Source: Fallopia convolvulus (lineage: Eukaryota > Streptophyta > Magnoliopsida > Caryophyllales > Polygonaceae). Taken from it: a stretch of DNA of 64,000 bases. How positions within the stretch are numbered: the stretch's first letter is position 1; each line of letters opens with the position of its first letter. The stretch lies in the NCBI GenBank assembly GCA_964016875.1, contig OZ024724.1, positions 36,169,786-36,233,785 on the forward strand, read 5' to 3'. The notes under the pieces were generated by a model, which was given only the letters and a program-made list of their open reading frames with translations, did no database searches and had not been told where the DNA came from. This document shows, piece after piece, positions 1-11,564 of the stretch. Made by a program: the position numbers and the translations under genes.

Positions 1-1666
1 TACAACAGGTACCACTCTCAATTATCATGCATAAAACTTGATTCTTCACAGTACACCTAGTATGAAAAATATTTTCCCTTTGATCTAGCCTAGGTGTTTC
101 TTGTAAAGTAAGAGTACGCATGGTTACCAAGGTTAAAGGCTGTTCGGTGCAATCAGGTTCTATGGCCTCCACGTCCTCCTCTTCTTTTCCAATACTCTCC
201 TCCTCCACTTGATTTGGAGGTATTTCTTCATCACTCACATAACCACCATTAGTGGTAAGGAGTACTTGCTTTTGGTTTGGATAATCCTTAGCATAATGAC
301 CTCGTCCTTGGCATTTGTAACAAACTATGTCACGTGTCCTTTGGTGCGTTTGAGGTGCATTCGTGGGACGCCTAGGGCCTTGTGTACATGGTTTAGGTGA
401 GCTAAAAGCTCCCTTTTACTACATAGAAGGATTAGAAGAATAAGAATTGAAATTTGAACTAGAGTTAGGAGTATACCTTTTTGGTGCATTCCAAGCTTCT
501 TTCTTCTTCCTATGATGTTGCTCAGAGAGTGGTTGGGCTGAATGCACTAATCCATTGAGATCCTTGATTTGTTGAATCTCAAGTGTGTCTTTAATAGCTT
601 GATTCAGTTCAGCCATGAATTGGGTCCTCAAAGACCTCTGAGAATGATGAATTCCAGCCTTGAAGTTCAAATCTTCAAGCTCATTGAAGTACTCAGTTGG
701 TGACTTGGTTCCTTGTTTGCATGTGACAACTTTAAGTCTCGTGTTCTCGGTGTGTTCTTATGGCACATACTTCTTTCTCATGACAAACTTCAACTGGCCC
801 CAAGTTTCAATAGGTGGCAAGGCCTTTCGAACTCTATCTTCCTTCATTCTGTGCCACGAATTTCTAGCGGTTCCAACAAAGTGAATAACAACAACAACAA
901 CTTTATCCCATTCTTCATAGCCCATGTGATCTAGAATGAAGTTTGTAGCTTGCTCCCATTCTAGATACGTCTTCGGATTGAGCTCTTCGCTGAATGGCTC
1001 TATTTTAATCTTAATGTCATGTTTGCCAATTTGAGTGACATTCTGATTGGCGTTGTTGTTGGATTGCCTTTGTACTCCATAAGCCGGTGGAATCTCTTCT
1101 ACAACCTCAGCTTGATTGTAGAAATCATCAAGGGGAGGATGCCATGGGCGTCTTTCTTCCCCGGGATAGCCATAAGTCACATCATCATAAGGATTGTTGT
1201 ATTGTTGTTGTTGATAATGAGTGGCTTGAGGAAACCGTGCCGATTGTTGAGTGTATAATTGTTGATGTGTAACCGGTAGCTGCCTCATCCCATTGCCTCT
1301 TCCTCTACCTCGGCTGCCATTTGGAGAATATTGGCCAGGTAGATCATTTTCTCTATTGTAGCTAGCAAGCACATCATGCTCTTCATCTACTACATGCTGT
1401 TTGCCCTTGTTTCTAGCTGAGGCATGATTCGGGTCATCCGAAAGATGAATTGCAGGGGAAACTTTTTGACTTGATTGAGAGGATTCTATTAAGGTTGCAA
1501 GTTGCTCCTCTATACGCTGCATTCTTGGGTTCAATGCCGCTGTTGCAACTTCCGCAGCTCATTGTTGACCATCTCTTATACTCTCACTAATAGACAATAT
1601 AATGAAATCGATTGCCTCCTTAGTAAGATTCAATTCAGCCGAGTTAGGCTCGGTTGGGATCACCAT
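1..1666 (-). pseudogene. gypsy gag-protease, truncated by window edge
   Basis: This is the structural capsid polyprotein of the minus-strand gypsy element, read from an ATG at 1666 (peptide MVIPTEPNSAEL). One frame stays open except for stops at 1559-1561, near 755-757, and two together near 413-418. Order: an N-terminal segment; a Gln/Asn-rich linker; the Retrotrans_gag region (key residues KTYLEWEQ and NSWHRMKE, about 760-1000); a basic linker; a zinc knuckle near 300-340; an acidic stretch; and the protease start at 1-40. The knuckle reads C-X2-C-X4-H-X4-Y, so the last cysteine is tyrosine. The protease motif reads IIESG where this family normally has D-S/T-G. Both changes suggest a dead copy. 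The family assignment rests on domain order and motifs. Confidence 0.8.
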
Positions 1667-2887
1667 TGTTATCCTGAAACAAGCAAGAAAAACGAGAGAG
1701 TAGTGTGTTCTAAAAGCAAACTGAACAAGCAATACCACACCTTAATCAAGCCAAAACTTGCCTCAAAGCAATCCAATCAACTAATTCAGTTTTTGGGTTG
1801 AAATGAGGGAGTAAAGGTGTAGATATGGTGTTCTAATGATAGATAAAGAAAAATATGCAGTTCAAGCAATTAGCAAGTATGCAACTAGACATGCAAGCAA
1901 TGCAATATATCCCTTTATAAGCTTTTAAACACAAACAACATCTCAATTGACTCTATGCAAGTTAATAAAGCCAATTAATGCATCCAAGGACAAAAATAAG
2001 GTAGGCTATGTGACTTTTATTTCCTCACTTGTTTTTCTTCAAAGTGATTACCAACTACTTTTCTAGCAAGCAATCACTAGGGGTGAAACTGGCTTGAAAC
2101 TAGTTGGGGTAGATCACTTCTTTTTCACTTTTTTTTTATTTATGCACAAACTACTCTTGTGCTAGAACAACAAAGCAAAGCAAACTAATGCAAAGAACAA
2201 AAGGGTAGAAACGAACTAATTTTTTTTTATACTAAGTGACTTTTGCTACCAATGAAACCAACTATAAGCCAAAATAAAATAAAAGAAGAAGAGTAGGTTG
2301 AATTTATAGGATGCAACACAAAAATCACCAAATATCAATCAAGCATTATGAATCTCAATCAATCATGCAATATGAATGAAAAACTCATAAAATTGTAGGA
2401 CAAACAAATGTTAATCTAGATTGCAAATAAACTCAACCAATCAACCATAAACATGCAACAAATCCCTTAAATATCTCTTAGTTGGTTAATTACTTGGGGG
2501 GCAAGCAATCAACAAGGGAAATTAGGGTTAGTGTTTGAACAGGCTAGGGTTAGGGTTTCTTGGTGGGGGTGGCGATTTAGGGTTAGGCTGGTCCGACTGG
2601 CACGGGGGTGGTGGCGGTCGAACGGTGGTGGTATGGGTGGTGGTGCGGTGGTGGTTAGCGAAGTCAAGGTGGTGGATGCCAATGTTTGGTGGTGGAGGTG
2701 GCGGGATTATGGTGGTTTGAATGACAAAAATCAGATTTTGGTCTTAAAAATTGTAACTTTGGATAAAGGTGAGATTTTTGGGATAAAAAACTGAATTAAA
2801 TTGACTAGAAAGAAAATGAAGGTAAGAAAAATATTACTTGGCGAGATGCTGGATGAATGATACCACTTGATATCTCGTGATATCACT
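1667..2887 (-). other. untranslated leader of the gypsy element
   Basis: A stretch of about 1.2 kb between PBS and gag without a convincing gene. It is A/T-rich with many CAA/CAAT repeats. One block at about 2525-2720 is strongly G-rich on the plus strand (GGTGGTGG runs, with AGGGTTAGGGTTT beside it). The Gly/Trp-rich reading frames there are composition artefacts. Confidence 0.5.
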
Positions 2888-2900
2888 GTCTCTAATACCA
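2888..2900 (-). other. primer binding site (tRNA-iMet type)
   Basis: The minus strand reads TGGTATTAGAGAC two bases from the LTR end. It matches the usual plant TGGTATCAGAGC site with a C-to-T change, like the copia PBS at 9795. A similar 'gataccacttgat' string occurs about 35 bp away at 2865, so the LTR end is probable rather than certain. Confidence 0.6.
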
Positions 2901-2902
2901 CT

Positions 2903-3844
2903 TGATACGTGATTGCCTCAGATTACTCCTTAGAAACCTCGCATGAAACCCTCATAAGTCCCGATCTTGCCTTGTAATCGAAATTCCAACCTGAAATTGC
3001 TCTCAATATCAATTGTAACACAAGCAAGGAGTTCAAACTGGATTATGAATGAAACTGATTTGAATCACTAGATTGAATCAAAAGGGATAGATCAATTGGA
3101 TTGGCTCTAATGCTAAATCCAATTGATGAACTAGATTGATCTTTAATAATCAAAACTAGAACTAATCAATTGATCAATTGAATGAAACAAACTGAATTAA
3201 ACACAAAGAACAAGAGAGAGAATTTGGATGGTATGCTGATGATGAACGATTGATTGCAATGCTTCAACACACGTGAGTTTTTGGAGCCCAAGAGATAGAT
3301 TAAACCAATTTGGGTTTAATCTCTCTCAAGCTGATTTTTATTAAAGAAATTGCAAAGTATTTAAAGGCAATACAAAACTGAATCTTGGAGAGCAAGTAAC
3401 AAGGCATGGCCGGCCCAAGAGGGGTAGAAAAGGCCTTTACTTGCTTCCCAAGATAGAATAAAATATCTATCTCTAACAAACTAGATCTCCCTTAAATAAA
3501 ATAAATCAAAGATGATTTATTTATTTAAGGAAAATATCCTAACAAACTTAAAATATATAAATGATAGAATAAAACATAGGAGAGAGATTATCAACCACTA
3601 ACAACTTGCCTATGGCCGAAATTTCCATCATAAAACTGAAATTATATTGTTCAACTTAAAAATAAATAAAGCTGATATTTTCCAATATTTAGATTGGTCA
3701 AGTCAAAGGGTTGACTTTGATCACTTACTAAATTCAGCCCTAAAGTGAGACAAGCTATTTCATGTTTCTAAATCAGGAAATAGTTGTGAAACTCGCCCAC
3801 TTGAATTAATCCATTGAATCTGGGTTTAGTTGATGCTGAATGCA
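2903..3844 (-). repeat. 5' LTR of the minus-strand gypsy element (outer end approximate)
   Basis: It starts with TGATACG next to the PBS and ends plausibly at ..GAATGCA (3844), giving TG..CA on both strands. It contains a TTTAAATA-type promoter candidate on the minus strand near 3355-3365. The second LTR is outside the window, so the outer end is inferred only from the TG/CA rule and from the change to copia-like coding sequence after 3850. Confidence 0.5.
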
Positions 3845-3855
3845 GGTGACCCATC

Positions 3856-4900
3856 TTGAGCAATCTTCTTAGCCCGACTCCTAGTAATTGGTCCATCAGA
3901 TGGCACTCGAATCAACTCATCGACGTCGGTAGGAGACATGGATGGCTTCACTTCATCATCAGAGCTTGGACCTTATCAAGCCTAGAGAGGAAGAGGAGAA
4001 AGAAAGTGATCGGAGAAGAAGAGGAGGAAGATGATGATGACGTGGTGGAGGTTGATCATGAAGGATCGATGGAGTCGCTTTGCACAATTAAGGCCAAGAA
4101 AGGAAAGTTGTTCCCTTCTGACTTAGGGATCAACCATAAGTTGTGTTCTTCTTCCAAAAAGGGCGTCCAAGTCAAAGAAACCCTTGCCCTTGCTACGGTT
4201 CTGCCCAAGGAAATAGGATCAAGAAACTTGGTTGCTCCAATGTTGGTGGAGTAAGTACTCAAAGAGAACAACCTTGACAGACTTTGTGATCTTCTTGTCT
4301 TCCAAGATTGGAAAAATTGAGTGTCCACAAGGTAAACAAGTACCCTGATCTCATTTCAAGTTTTTATATTTCCTACTCTCTGGTGCAAAACATGAATGTC
4401 ATGGTGGGAACAACTAAGTTGGGAAATCCACTCACTTTCTCAAGTGATAAGGTTGATATATTGTTGAATGTTCCCATTGGTAGACATGCCACAGGCTAGA
4501 ATGTACCAACTGACAAGAAGGAATCACTGAGAATCTGACTATTTGGATCAGATGAGTTGCATACAACGTCTGAATTCCCTTTGTAACAAGGGTGGCTAAT
4601 CAATTTCTTGTCAAAGTGGTGATGCTATGATAGGAGAAAAAGAACAATCTCATCGTATTGGATATGAGATTGTTGGATCTGTTTATGAGGAAATAGAAGA
4701 TAAACATGTCCAAGCCAATTCTTTTGCACATGAAGAAATATTGTGGGAAAAATTACTTGCTGCCCTACATAGGATTAGTGAAGAAAGTGTTGTAGGCCAA
4801 AGGGGTTTATTAACAAGAAGAGGAACATACCTATGGATTTCCTTTCGAGGTCCATAATCTAAAGACGCTGGGTCATCAAGGTAACTCAAACCCCAAAGAA
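3856..4900 (+). pseudogene. remnant of copia (SIRE-like) 3' extra ORF
   Basis: Broken reading frames with an acidic/basic linker (EEEEEDDDD, about 4010-4045), followed at about 4308-4499 by a block resembling the 'putative plant transposon protein' domain: SSFYISYSLV, then TKLGNPLTFSSDKVD, then LLNVPIGRHATG. The same layout (FYNN.., GDDFIF.., VPVQGL) occurs in the 3' ORF of the complete copia element at 19160-19330. A polypurine tract and LTR start follow at the expected distance. The rest, including 4627-4857, is not recognisable. The function of this ORF in SIRE-type elements is unknown. Confidence 0.5.
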
Positions 4901-5313
4901 GAAGGCAATAATGAAGAAAGCTTACTCACCACTTTTTAATGGGAAGGGAACGGGCACACTGATAATAACAAAGCTAAAGTCTATCCATAAGACTTTGGAG
5001 ATTCTGCTTGACCATTTTCTCCGAAAGGATTAGAGACACGACAAAGAAGAAGAGATTGAAGATATTCAGTCCTAAGCTTGAGTGGGAATCCTCTTTGTTC
5101 CCTAGCCCAATTAACCCCCACAAAAATTTATGATTTTTTTCATGATTGTCTCTATGTTTTCTAAATTTTTCTGCTTTTCCCATGCTATCTTGTAATTTGT
5201 TTACATGGGATGAATGAACTATAACTGTTTGATTGAATTTCTTATGTCCTTAATACTTATGTACCATTAGTTTTTTCTACCAAAAAAAAGTACCATTAGT
5301 TTTTTTACGATGC

Positions 5314-5523
5314 CAGAAGGGGGAAGTTTGAAAATTTGTAGCAATGTATTTATGTTGATGGTACAGAGGTAACAATATTTGGCTAAGGAGGAATTGAATT
5401 TTGTTCACAATGGTAAGTAAGGAATGTGTATTATACTAAGTGGGAATTAAGTTTAACTTGTATTATTTTTATTAGCATTCACTTTAATTTTTAAGGGGTT
5501 TGTCATCACTAAAAGGGGGAAAA
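5314..5523 (+). other. two polypurine tracts of the copia remnant
   Basis: CAGAAGGGGGAAG at 5314-5326 and AAAAGGGGGAAAA at 5511-5524 lie about 197 bp apart. The second is directly before the LTR start. The complete copia element shows the same double arrangement at 20074 and 20282. Confidence 0.55.
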
Positions 5524-5527
5524 TTAT

Positions 5528-6240
5528 TGTTCTACCAACTGATCCATTGAGTTTTGATGATAAAGATCCTTGTGGATTTTACACTTTCTACATGAAGATG
5601 TTTTAGGTATGAAAGAACAATGAGAAAGATGCTAGGATCAATCGTTATGCGTTAAAGGAACAAAGGAAAATAAAGAAAGCAAGTTGTTGTGTTTGTTGGT
5701 CCTAGTGGAACAACGCAAAGTCGCATTATGCTATTTAAGGAAGGCGGTGTTAGGAGCGTGTATGTGATCTTCGCATGCGCTAGGAGATTAAATAAGATTA
5801 AACATAGATTTGCTCCACAAGGAATAAAAATATGGAAAGTTCTAATATACTTTTATTTAAGGGCCTTTGTGTTAGATAGAAATAAAAATCTATGTAAGTA
5901 TACCCTATCTTATGTTTATGGATAGAATTATTTGTTCTATTCCATGAGTATAAATATAGGGTATTGATAGATTAGGCACATAGGATTTTTACATACTTTG
6001 AGAAAAGAGATGACTTGTGACTTGTGTGCGAGATCAAGTTAGACATAGGACACGGGGATAGTTTGACGGAGTTGAGGACAAAGTCAGGGTCGCGGGTCGA
6101 AGAAGCTAGTTCGAGTTCGTAAAGATCATTTGATTATTAGGAACATTAGGTTCGTCCCAAAGTTCTGTGTACACCTAGCAACCTAAGGTTTGCATTTGTA
6201 TGTTCGATTCTACTAATAAAGATAGTAACTTTGATTTGGA
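5528..6240 (+). repeat. copia 3' LTR remnant
   Basis: It begins TGTTCTACC just after the PPT and contains GAGTTTTGATGATAAAGATCC, which resembles the early LTR segment of the complete copia element (AGTTTTGATAATGACAAA). The end is not defined and I give it only roughly. From 6240 to 6980 I see no gene, only AT-rich DNA with one hairpin. Confidence 0.4.
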
Positions 6241-6790
6241 AACACTTGATCTGATACCGATCAAAAGAGGAACCAAGTCAATGATTCTTTGAAGATGATT
6301 CAAACGCCTAGACCAAGACCATTCCTAAGGTATCGAGCATTGAAGTTCAAGAAGGTTTTTATGGATTCCTTATTGTCCTTTGATTATATTCATCAATGGC
6401 GTCCAAGGCCACTAAGGAAGAGGATGAAGTCATGAAAGTTCGAAAAGTTAAGAAGCCCGTCGAATTAAAAATAGTGCTCAGTAAAATGGTCATAACTTGG
6501 GATACATAATTTATCTCAAGTTCGTTCAAATTATGTTGGATAGATAATTAAAAGATCTACAACTTTATAGTTTACGTCAAATCTAGAATCCAAAAGCAAA
6601 GAGACAAAAAACGCAATTTATTGAGAGCTATTCAAGTCTTACGGGAATCTTATCTTTAGTTTTAATTCTATCTATTTCTAGATATTATATTTATGATAAT
6701 TTCGGTCATAGGAGTTTGATAGGGCTGAAATATATCTTGCTTTATTATTATTTCTATCTTTTTCAGTTTTAGGATTAGCTTTTTAGTTTT

Positions 6791-6838
6791 CTTATCTAAA
6801 TAAGTCAAATGATTATTTATTTGATTTATTTAGATAAG
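6791..6838. repeat. 20-bp-arm inverted repeat (hairpin)
   Basis: CTTATCTAAATAAGTCAAAT at 6791-6810 and its near-perfect reverse complement at 6819-6838 (one mismatch) flank the 8-nt loop GATTATTT. It is AT-rich and of unknown role. Confidence 0.7.
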
Positions 6839-6984
6839 GAAACTTAGATAGTTGTTTAAGTATTATATTTAATATGTCTTGGAGAGCAAGGAAGGCTATA
6901 TGGTTTCCTTGTGCTCTCTTTTATTATCCCGCAACCCAGTTCACCGATCCCTCAAAATCAGTGTCTGTATTCTAATACATGTAT

Positions 6985-7493
6985 CAGTGACGGACGCAGA
7001 ACAAATTTCAAGTCGGGGCACGATTTCTCCTATGAAGTTAATAATTCGGGAATTATCGACTAGTTTAGTTAGTCAATATTCTTAAATAAGAAAAATTAAT
7101 ACTTATTTAATTATAAAAGGGAGTAAAGTATTAAATGTGAATGAAAAAAAAACTAAAATAGAACTATAATTCGAGAATTGTCGACGAGTTTAGTTAGTCA
7201 ATATTCTTAAATATGAAAATTTTATACTTATTTAATGATAAAATTTTATTTTATTGAAGAAAGTATTAAAATGTGAATTGAACCTTGGTGAATTGCATAT
7301 AAAGTTGAGTAATAAACCATTTTAACTAATTAATTTTCACGTTTTTAATACAAGTTATTTTAAATTTATCCATATTCAAATCTAAAATTTACATACATAT
7401 ATATTAACAGTCCGACCTTACATACATATTATTAACAAGTCCGACCGAAGGAGGGGCACAGGCCCACCCATGCCTACCCCCGGATCCATCAAT
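6985..7493. mobile_element. hAT-like non-autonomous element (MITE)
   Basis: Flanked by 8-bp near-duplications ACATGTAT (6977-6984) and GCATGTAT (7494-7501). The ends are imperfect inverted repeats: CAGTGACGGACGCAG on the left, and ATTGATGGATCCGG read inward from the right. It has no coding capacity. Internally a segment of about 125 bp is tandemly duplicated (7043- and 7168-), and two copies of 'acatacatat..taacag/aagtccgacc' lie near the right end. Confidence 0.55.
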
Positions 7494-7501
7494 GCATGTA
7501 T

Positions 7502-8803
7502 GATCCAAAAATTGTTGAGAGATGGGAAATGTACCACAATGAGATTATGAAAGAAAAAATACTCATATATGAAAGAAAAAAATACCCATTAGCTTAAGCT
7601 TTTGTGTTAAAAGGTGGATCCGAACATATATTAAAAATAATAAATAATACAATCGATGTAATCTCTCGCCCCTCGATTAATTACGACCCACTAGAAATTT
7701 AATAACCTATAAAAAGGCTTCATTGAACATTTGTGTCGAAGGTTGAGCAATTGTACTTTCTAAACGAAGTTCTCAACAAAAGCATCGGTCTCTATACAAG
7801 TCTATAAGGTCTTGTCCCAGTCCGGCCCACAACAAGGACAAGAGGACTTATCTAATTTAAATGCGAAACCTTTAGGTTATATAGGGGTGAAATATCGTTT
7901 TAGAAAAGCTTTTATACGATTCAAATTTATATCAAGTTCCATGTACGTGCATTGATAATTAAAGACCCTATTGTTTTGTTGAAGTCGGCAACTTCCCTAA
8001 AGCTTACGACTTCAAAGAACTCCTAAACTTAAGAGCACGTTCTTCCCCAACACTCTAAAACTTGGGTAGTTTACTAGTTTCACTCAACAACCCTAGCTTT
8101 CAGGCAGGCCACGATTAAGGGAGTCTAGATATTCACTCAGATCTCCCCACCACGACTTCCTCTAACTGATTATAGTGCACGAATTTGTCTTAACAATGCC
8201 CCCGCGCGCCACCGTATATTACCCGAGAAAACAATAGAATTAACAAGATGCCATCGCCTAATTTTTTAAACGACCCACGCAGGTAATATTAAGTTATTTT
8301 GTGACTAATTTTTTTTGGTTTTTTATTTTGTGATTATTTTGAATACTAATAAATAAGTGCAATAGGGAAAATTAATAATCAATACCACGTATACATACAC
8401 AACTCCTCTAGTCATCGTCGAATAATTCAAACATCTCGTTTATGATATATACAGTCTTCCAATCCCTCCTCAACTCGATCGATCACTTCCCCCACCTAAA
8501 ACCATGTAAAATTAATTCAACGATGATGTAAGTGATTCATGAACATCCAAATTTATATTTTTATATATATGCCGACTTCAAAGTTCATCTTATCTAGAAT
8601 TGAAACCATGACCATTATTTTTGTAAATTATCGAGACGTATTTGGAATTTATAAAAGATAAAGAGTCTACTCACAAGTAACTAGACTAGTTAATCGGATC
8701 ATTTTATCGAGTTACTTCAAATTACAAATAAGGAAAAAAAAAGCCAAACCTGAAAGTTTCGGGTTCAGATCAACCGAGCAGATTATGAGCGTCACTTATC
8801 TTA
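7502..8803. other. no recognisable gene
   Basis: AT-rich intergenic sequence. No long open frame, RNA gene or repeat structure that I can support. A TATAAAAAGG string at about 7709 could be a TATA box, but nothing downstream supports a gene. Confidence 0.4.
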
Positions 8804-8808
8804 TATAT

Positions 8809-9792
8809 TGTTGGGACGGTGTTGGACCTCTGGTTCTAAACATCAGAACAACGATAACATTCTCCAGTTTTGATAATGACAAACACCATAGGGAACTAAT
8901 ATGTTTTGTCCAAATATTTCTAAGGAACACAAGTACAATAAAGACAAGTTCCCATGCTACGGGAACTCCCATGAGTGGATAAGAAACGCAAGCATACACG
9001 ATGAAGAGTTCCTCTCAAAGGAACTCTGAAGAAAACAATTCCCATCACATGGGAACTCACATGTGAAGCCAAAGACCGCTCAGCACAAATCGCGGGATCC
9101 TGTCTTGGACAAAATGAAGGAACAGTCTGATGAACAGACTATCACAAGCGATCCAACGGTCCGATTGATTCAAGAAGTTGACCTAGATCAAATCGAAGTC
9201 ACATGTGAAGATTGTACACTTAGGCTGCAAGCAAAGGGCATTTCGGACAACACGAAAGATACGATTGAAGCCCAAGTACAACCGAGTATAAAGCCAAATG
9301 AATAGTGCTAGGTTTAAGCACTTATCCCAAAACTCACATATACTCCCAGAGAAAGAAACAAAGAAGAAGAGAAGTCCACGACGGAGAGTGTCCGATCTCG
9401 ACGACGGTGAAGCTAAAGTTCCCAAGAGCAAGGGAACTGAAGTGTCAAGGTGTAAGGTTTGGCTTTCTTGTTTTAGTTGAGTTGTTCGCTTGGGAACTCA
9501 GTTGAGAAGATTCATTAGTGTTCCTAGAGTTAGGAAGAACTCGTAGGAACAGAGAAGTTTGAATCTGGCTGTATGTAACTAAGGAACAAGCAATAAAATA
9601 AGTAAGTCATTGAAAATCCTCCAAGCGTAGGTAGAGGTTTACCCACACAACTAGTTGGTTGTCGTGGGGTTCCTCTATAAAGGAACTGTGTTCTTTTTGT
9701 CTTTTAATACTTGCGATATTGTTTCTTCCGCTGCCTTGGGAACAGCTTAACAGATAGTTCCCAAGCTCTCGCTAACCGGTTACGATCCAACA
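8809..9792 (+). repeat. copia 5' LTR
   Basis: 984 bp, TG..CA ends, matching 20297-21281 along its whole length. The ORFs inside (9063-9305, 9183-9431) recur in both LTRs and are not treated as genes. The LTR carries many repeats of GGGAACTC/GAGTTCCC-like words, also frequent across the element. Confidence 0.95.
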
Positions 9793-9794
9793 AT

Positions 9795-9807
9795 TGGTAT
9801 TAGAGCA
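9795..9807 (+). other. copia primer binding site
   Basis: TGGTATTAGAGCA begins two bases after the LTR end. It matches the initiator-Met tRNA site TGGTATCAGAGCA with one C-to-T change. Confidence 0.85.
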
Positions 9808-9845
9808 GGCTGCTCTAGATTTGTGTAAGCATCGCATGTTTCAAA

Positions 9846-11267
9846 ATGGCTCACGGACTCACCCAAGTCGGTCACAACAACAACAAGCCACCAAGGCTCA
9901 TCATTGGTAGATTCGAAGTCTGGCAACGCGACATGAAGAACTGGATGCGTAGCCAGGACTTCCAGGCTTGGTGCGTTATAGAGAAAGGGATCTTCAAGAT
10001 TGATCCAGCGATTGAGAATGACCTCTCCAAATGGGGTCCAAATGAGTACAAGTGCATGGAGGCCATCTTCAAGGCCATATAGTACCTCAAGAATGCTACG
10101 ACGGTGCAAGATTGCGACAGGGTGGCAAACCTAGACACAACCAAGGAAGTAGGGGAAGCCATTCAACAAATGCATATTGGGAACTCAGACCTCTGAGAAG
10201 ATCTTCAGATGAATGCAAGGAGGAAGTTCTTCAACTTCCAAATGGAAATGGGAGAGTTCGTTGACAGTTACCTATCCCGTTTCAAGGGACTTTGCACCAA
10301 GATGGCTGGCATTGGGATCACTAAAGAGGAAGTCACTGACAAAATGAAGGTTCAACAACTCTTCAATGGGCTGAGTGGAGAGTGGGCAAATGAAAGAACA
10401 ATGTTCAAGGAGAACCCCGAGAACAGAACTCTTATGCTCCACCAGGTCTTTGGAAAGTTGGTGGGACATGAGAAGAGAAAGATTGATGACAAGGAGAAAA
10501 AGAGGGCACACCAAGGAATTGCCCTCAAACTTGAAAAGATGCTCAAGTCAGTTCAAGAGCAACTTGAAGAATCTGAAGAAGAAGAGGATGAGGAACTAGT
10601 ACTCGTAACAAGGGCCCTTCGATCCTTCTACAAAGGAAAGTTCAAAAAGGGAAATGGGAACTCACAGAAAGGACAAAGTTCCCAAAGAAAACCTGCTGAG
10701 AAGGACCTCTCGGACGTCACATGTTACAAGTGCTACAAAAAGGGACACTTCGCAAAGGAGTGCCCGCTGGGAACTGACGACCGTAAGCAAGGGAAGAAGG
10801 CCTACATCGCCACCTGGGACGATGACGAGGACGAAGATCCTGAATCTTGGGCATCCCCCGACATGTGCGCAATGGCCATAGGAGACACCACTGGGGAACA
10901 ACCCAGTGAGGTAACTACTGAATCCGTTCTTGCTTACTTGAGTAATTATGAAAAACCTGAGTTGCTAAAAATTCTTTCAAGACCTGTCAAAGATAACATT
11001 AAATTGCAAAAGAAGTTGAAAAATCGGAACACACCAATGCTGAACTAGTTGGTCTTGAGCCATGTCCCAACTGTGTGTCCCTTCTTGAAAAACATCAGTC
11101 TTATGTGTCTCACATCGTAGATCTTGAAAAAGAGATTAAGACTCTAGAGAGTGATGAGAACACCCTTCTACAAAACCTGAGTAAAGCAACAGGGAACTTT
11201 GAAGCCTCTAGTTCCCAATCCAAGTTTTTCCCTGCCAGCCACGGAATAGGGTATGAGTCAGAGAGCC
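9846..11267 (+). pseudogene. copia gag, N-terminal part
   Basis: Capsid protein of the copia element. It starts at ATG 9846 and is broken by TAG at 10080-10082, TGA at 10194-10196 and a frameshift near 11000, after which the frame continues with VSLLEKHQSYVSHIVDLEKE up to the inserted small element at 11268. Visible parts: an N-terminal block with RFEVWQRDMKNWM; the UBN2/gag block (EMGEFVDSYLSRFKGLCTKM and LFNGLSGEWA, about 10240-10390); an acidic stretch; and a zinc knuckle CYKCYKKGHFAKEC (C-X2-C-X4-H-X4-C, about 10725-10765) for RNA binding. A coiled-coil-like segment follows. The gag continues after the insertion at 12197. Confidence 0.85.
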
Positions 11268-11295
11268 TGATGAAAGGATCGATGGAATCACATCA
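11268..11295 (-). repeat. 28-bp 3' LTR of the small element
   Basis: Plus strand begins TGATGAAAGGATCG and ends GAATCACATCA. Identical to 12164-12191. Confidence 0.88.
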
Positions 11296-11564
11296 TCATC
11301 CTCCCCTTTAAAAGGGTTCGTCCTCGAACCTTGATCCTCTTCTCGTGTCTCCTTGATCTTCACCACTTGAGGCACTTGTGTCCTCTCGTCCAGCCCTAGG
11401 ATTCGGCGCTCCAAGGCATCCATGCGTGTCTCCATAGCTTTCAAAGATTGTTGCATGGATTGTTGGAAGGATTGCAACATGGCAGGCACCGAGTTGGAGG
11501 ACTCCTCATCAAACTTTTGGTTGTCTTTTTCATCACCTAAACTTGTCATCTTAAAACACGACAA
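11268..11564 (-). CDS. gag-like short ORF of the small element
   Basis: It opens at 11564 (or the internal ATG at 11549, peptide MTSLGDEKDNQKF) and stays open for the rest of the element, through the polypurine tract and into the 3' LTR. Its stop lies in copia flank (11205). The Met/Gln-rich segment AMLQSFQQSMQQSLKAMETR followed by MDALERRI looks like a coiled coil, as in the N-termini of plant gypsy gag proteins. No capsid core or zinc knuckle is present. It may be a relic of the gypsy parent or a small packaging protein; I cannot decide. Confidence 0.55.

Larger units (their letters stand above)
1..3844 (-). mobile_element. Ty3/gypsy LTR retrotransposon, 5' half, runs off left edge
   Basis: In minus orientation the parts follow the order expected of a gypsy element: 5' LTR (about 3844-2903), primer binding site, untranslated leader, gag, and the start of the protease at the window edge. 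The rest of pol and the 3' LTR lie outside the window. The right end abuts a copia-type 3' ORF remnant, so it probably inserted into that older element. No target duplication can be checked because the other end is missing. Confidence 0.8.

Noticed and set aside
2531..2794. Gly/Trp-rich ORFs on the plus strand
   Set aside because: They arise from the G-rich composition of a retrotransposon leader and have no start context or homology that I recognise.
9063..9505. short ORFs in the copia LTRs (also 20552-21035)
   Set aside because: They lie wholly within LTR sequence, overlap each other in several frames and have no recognisable domain.
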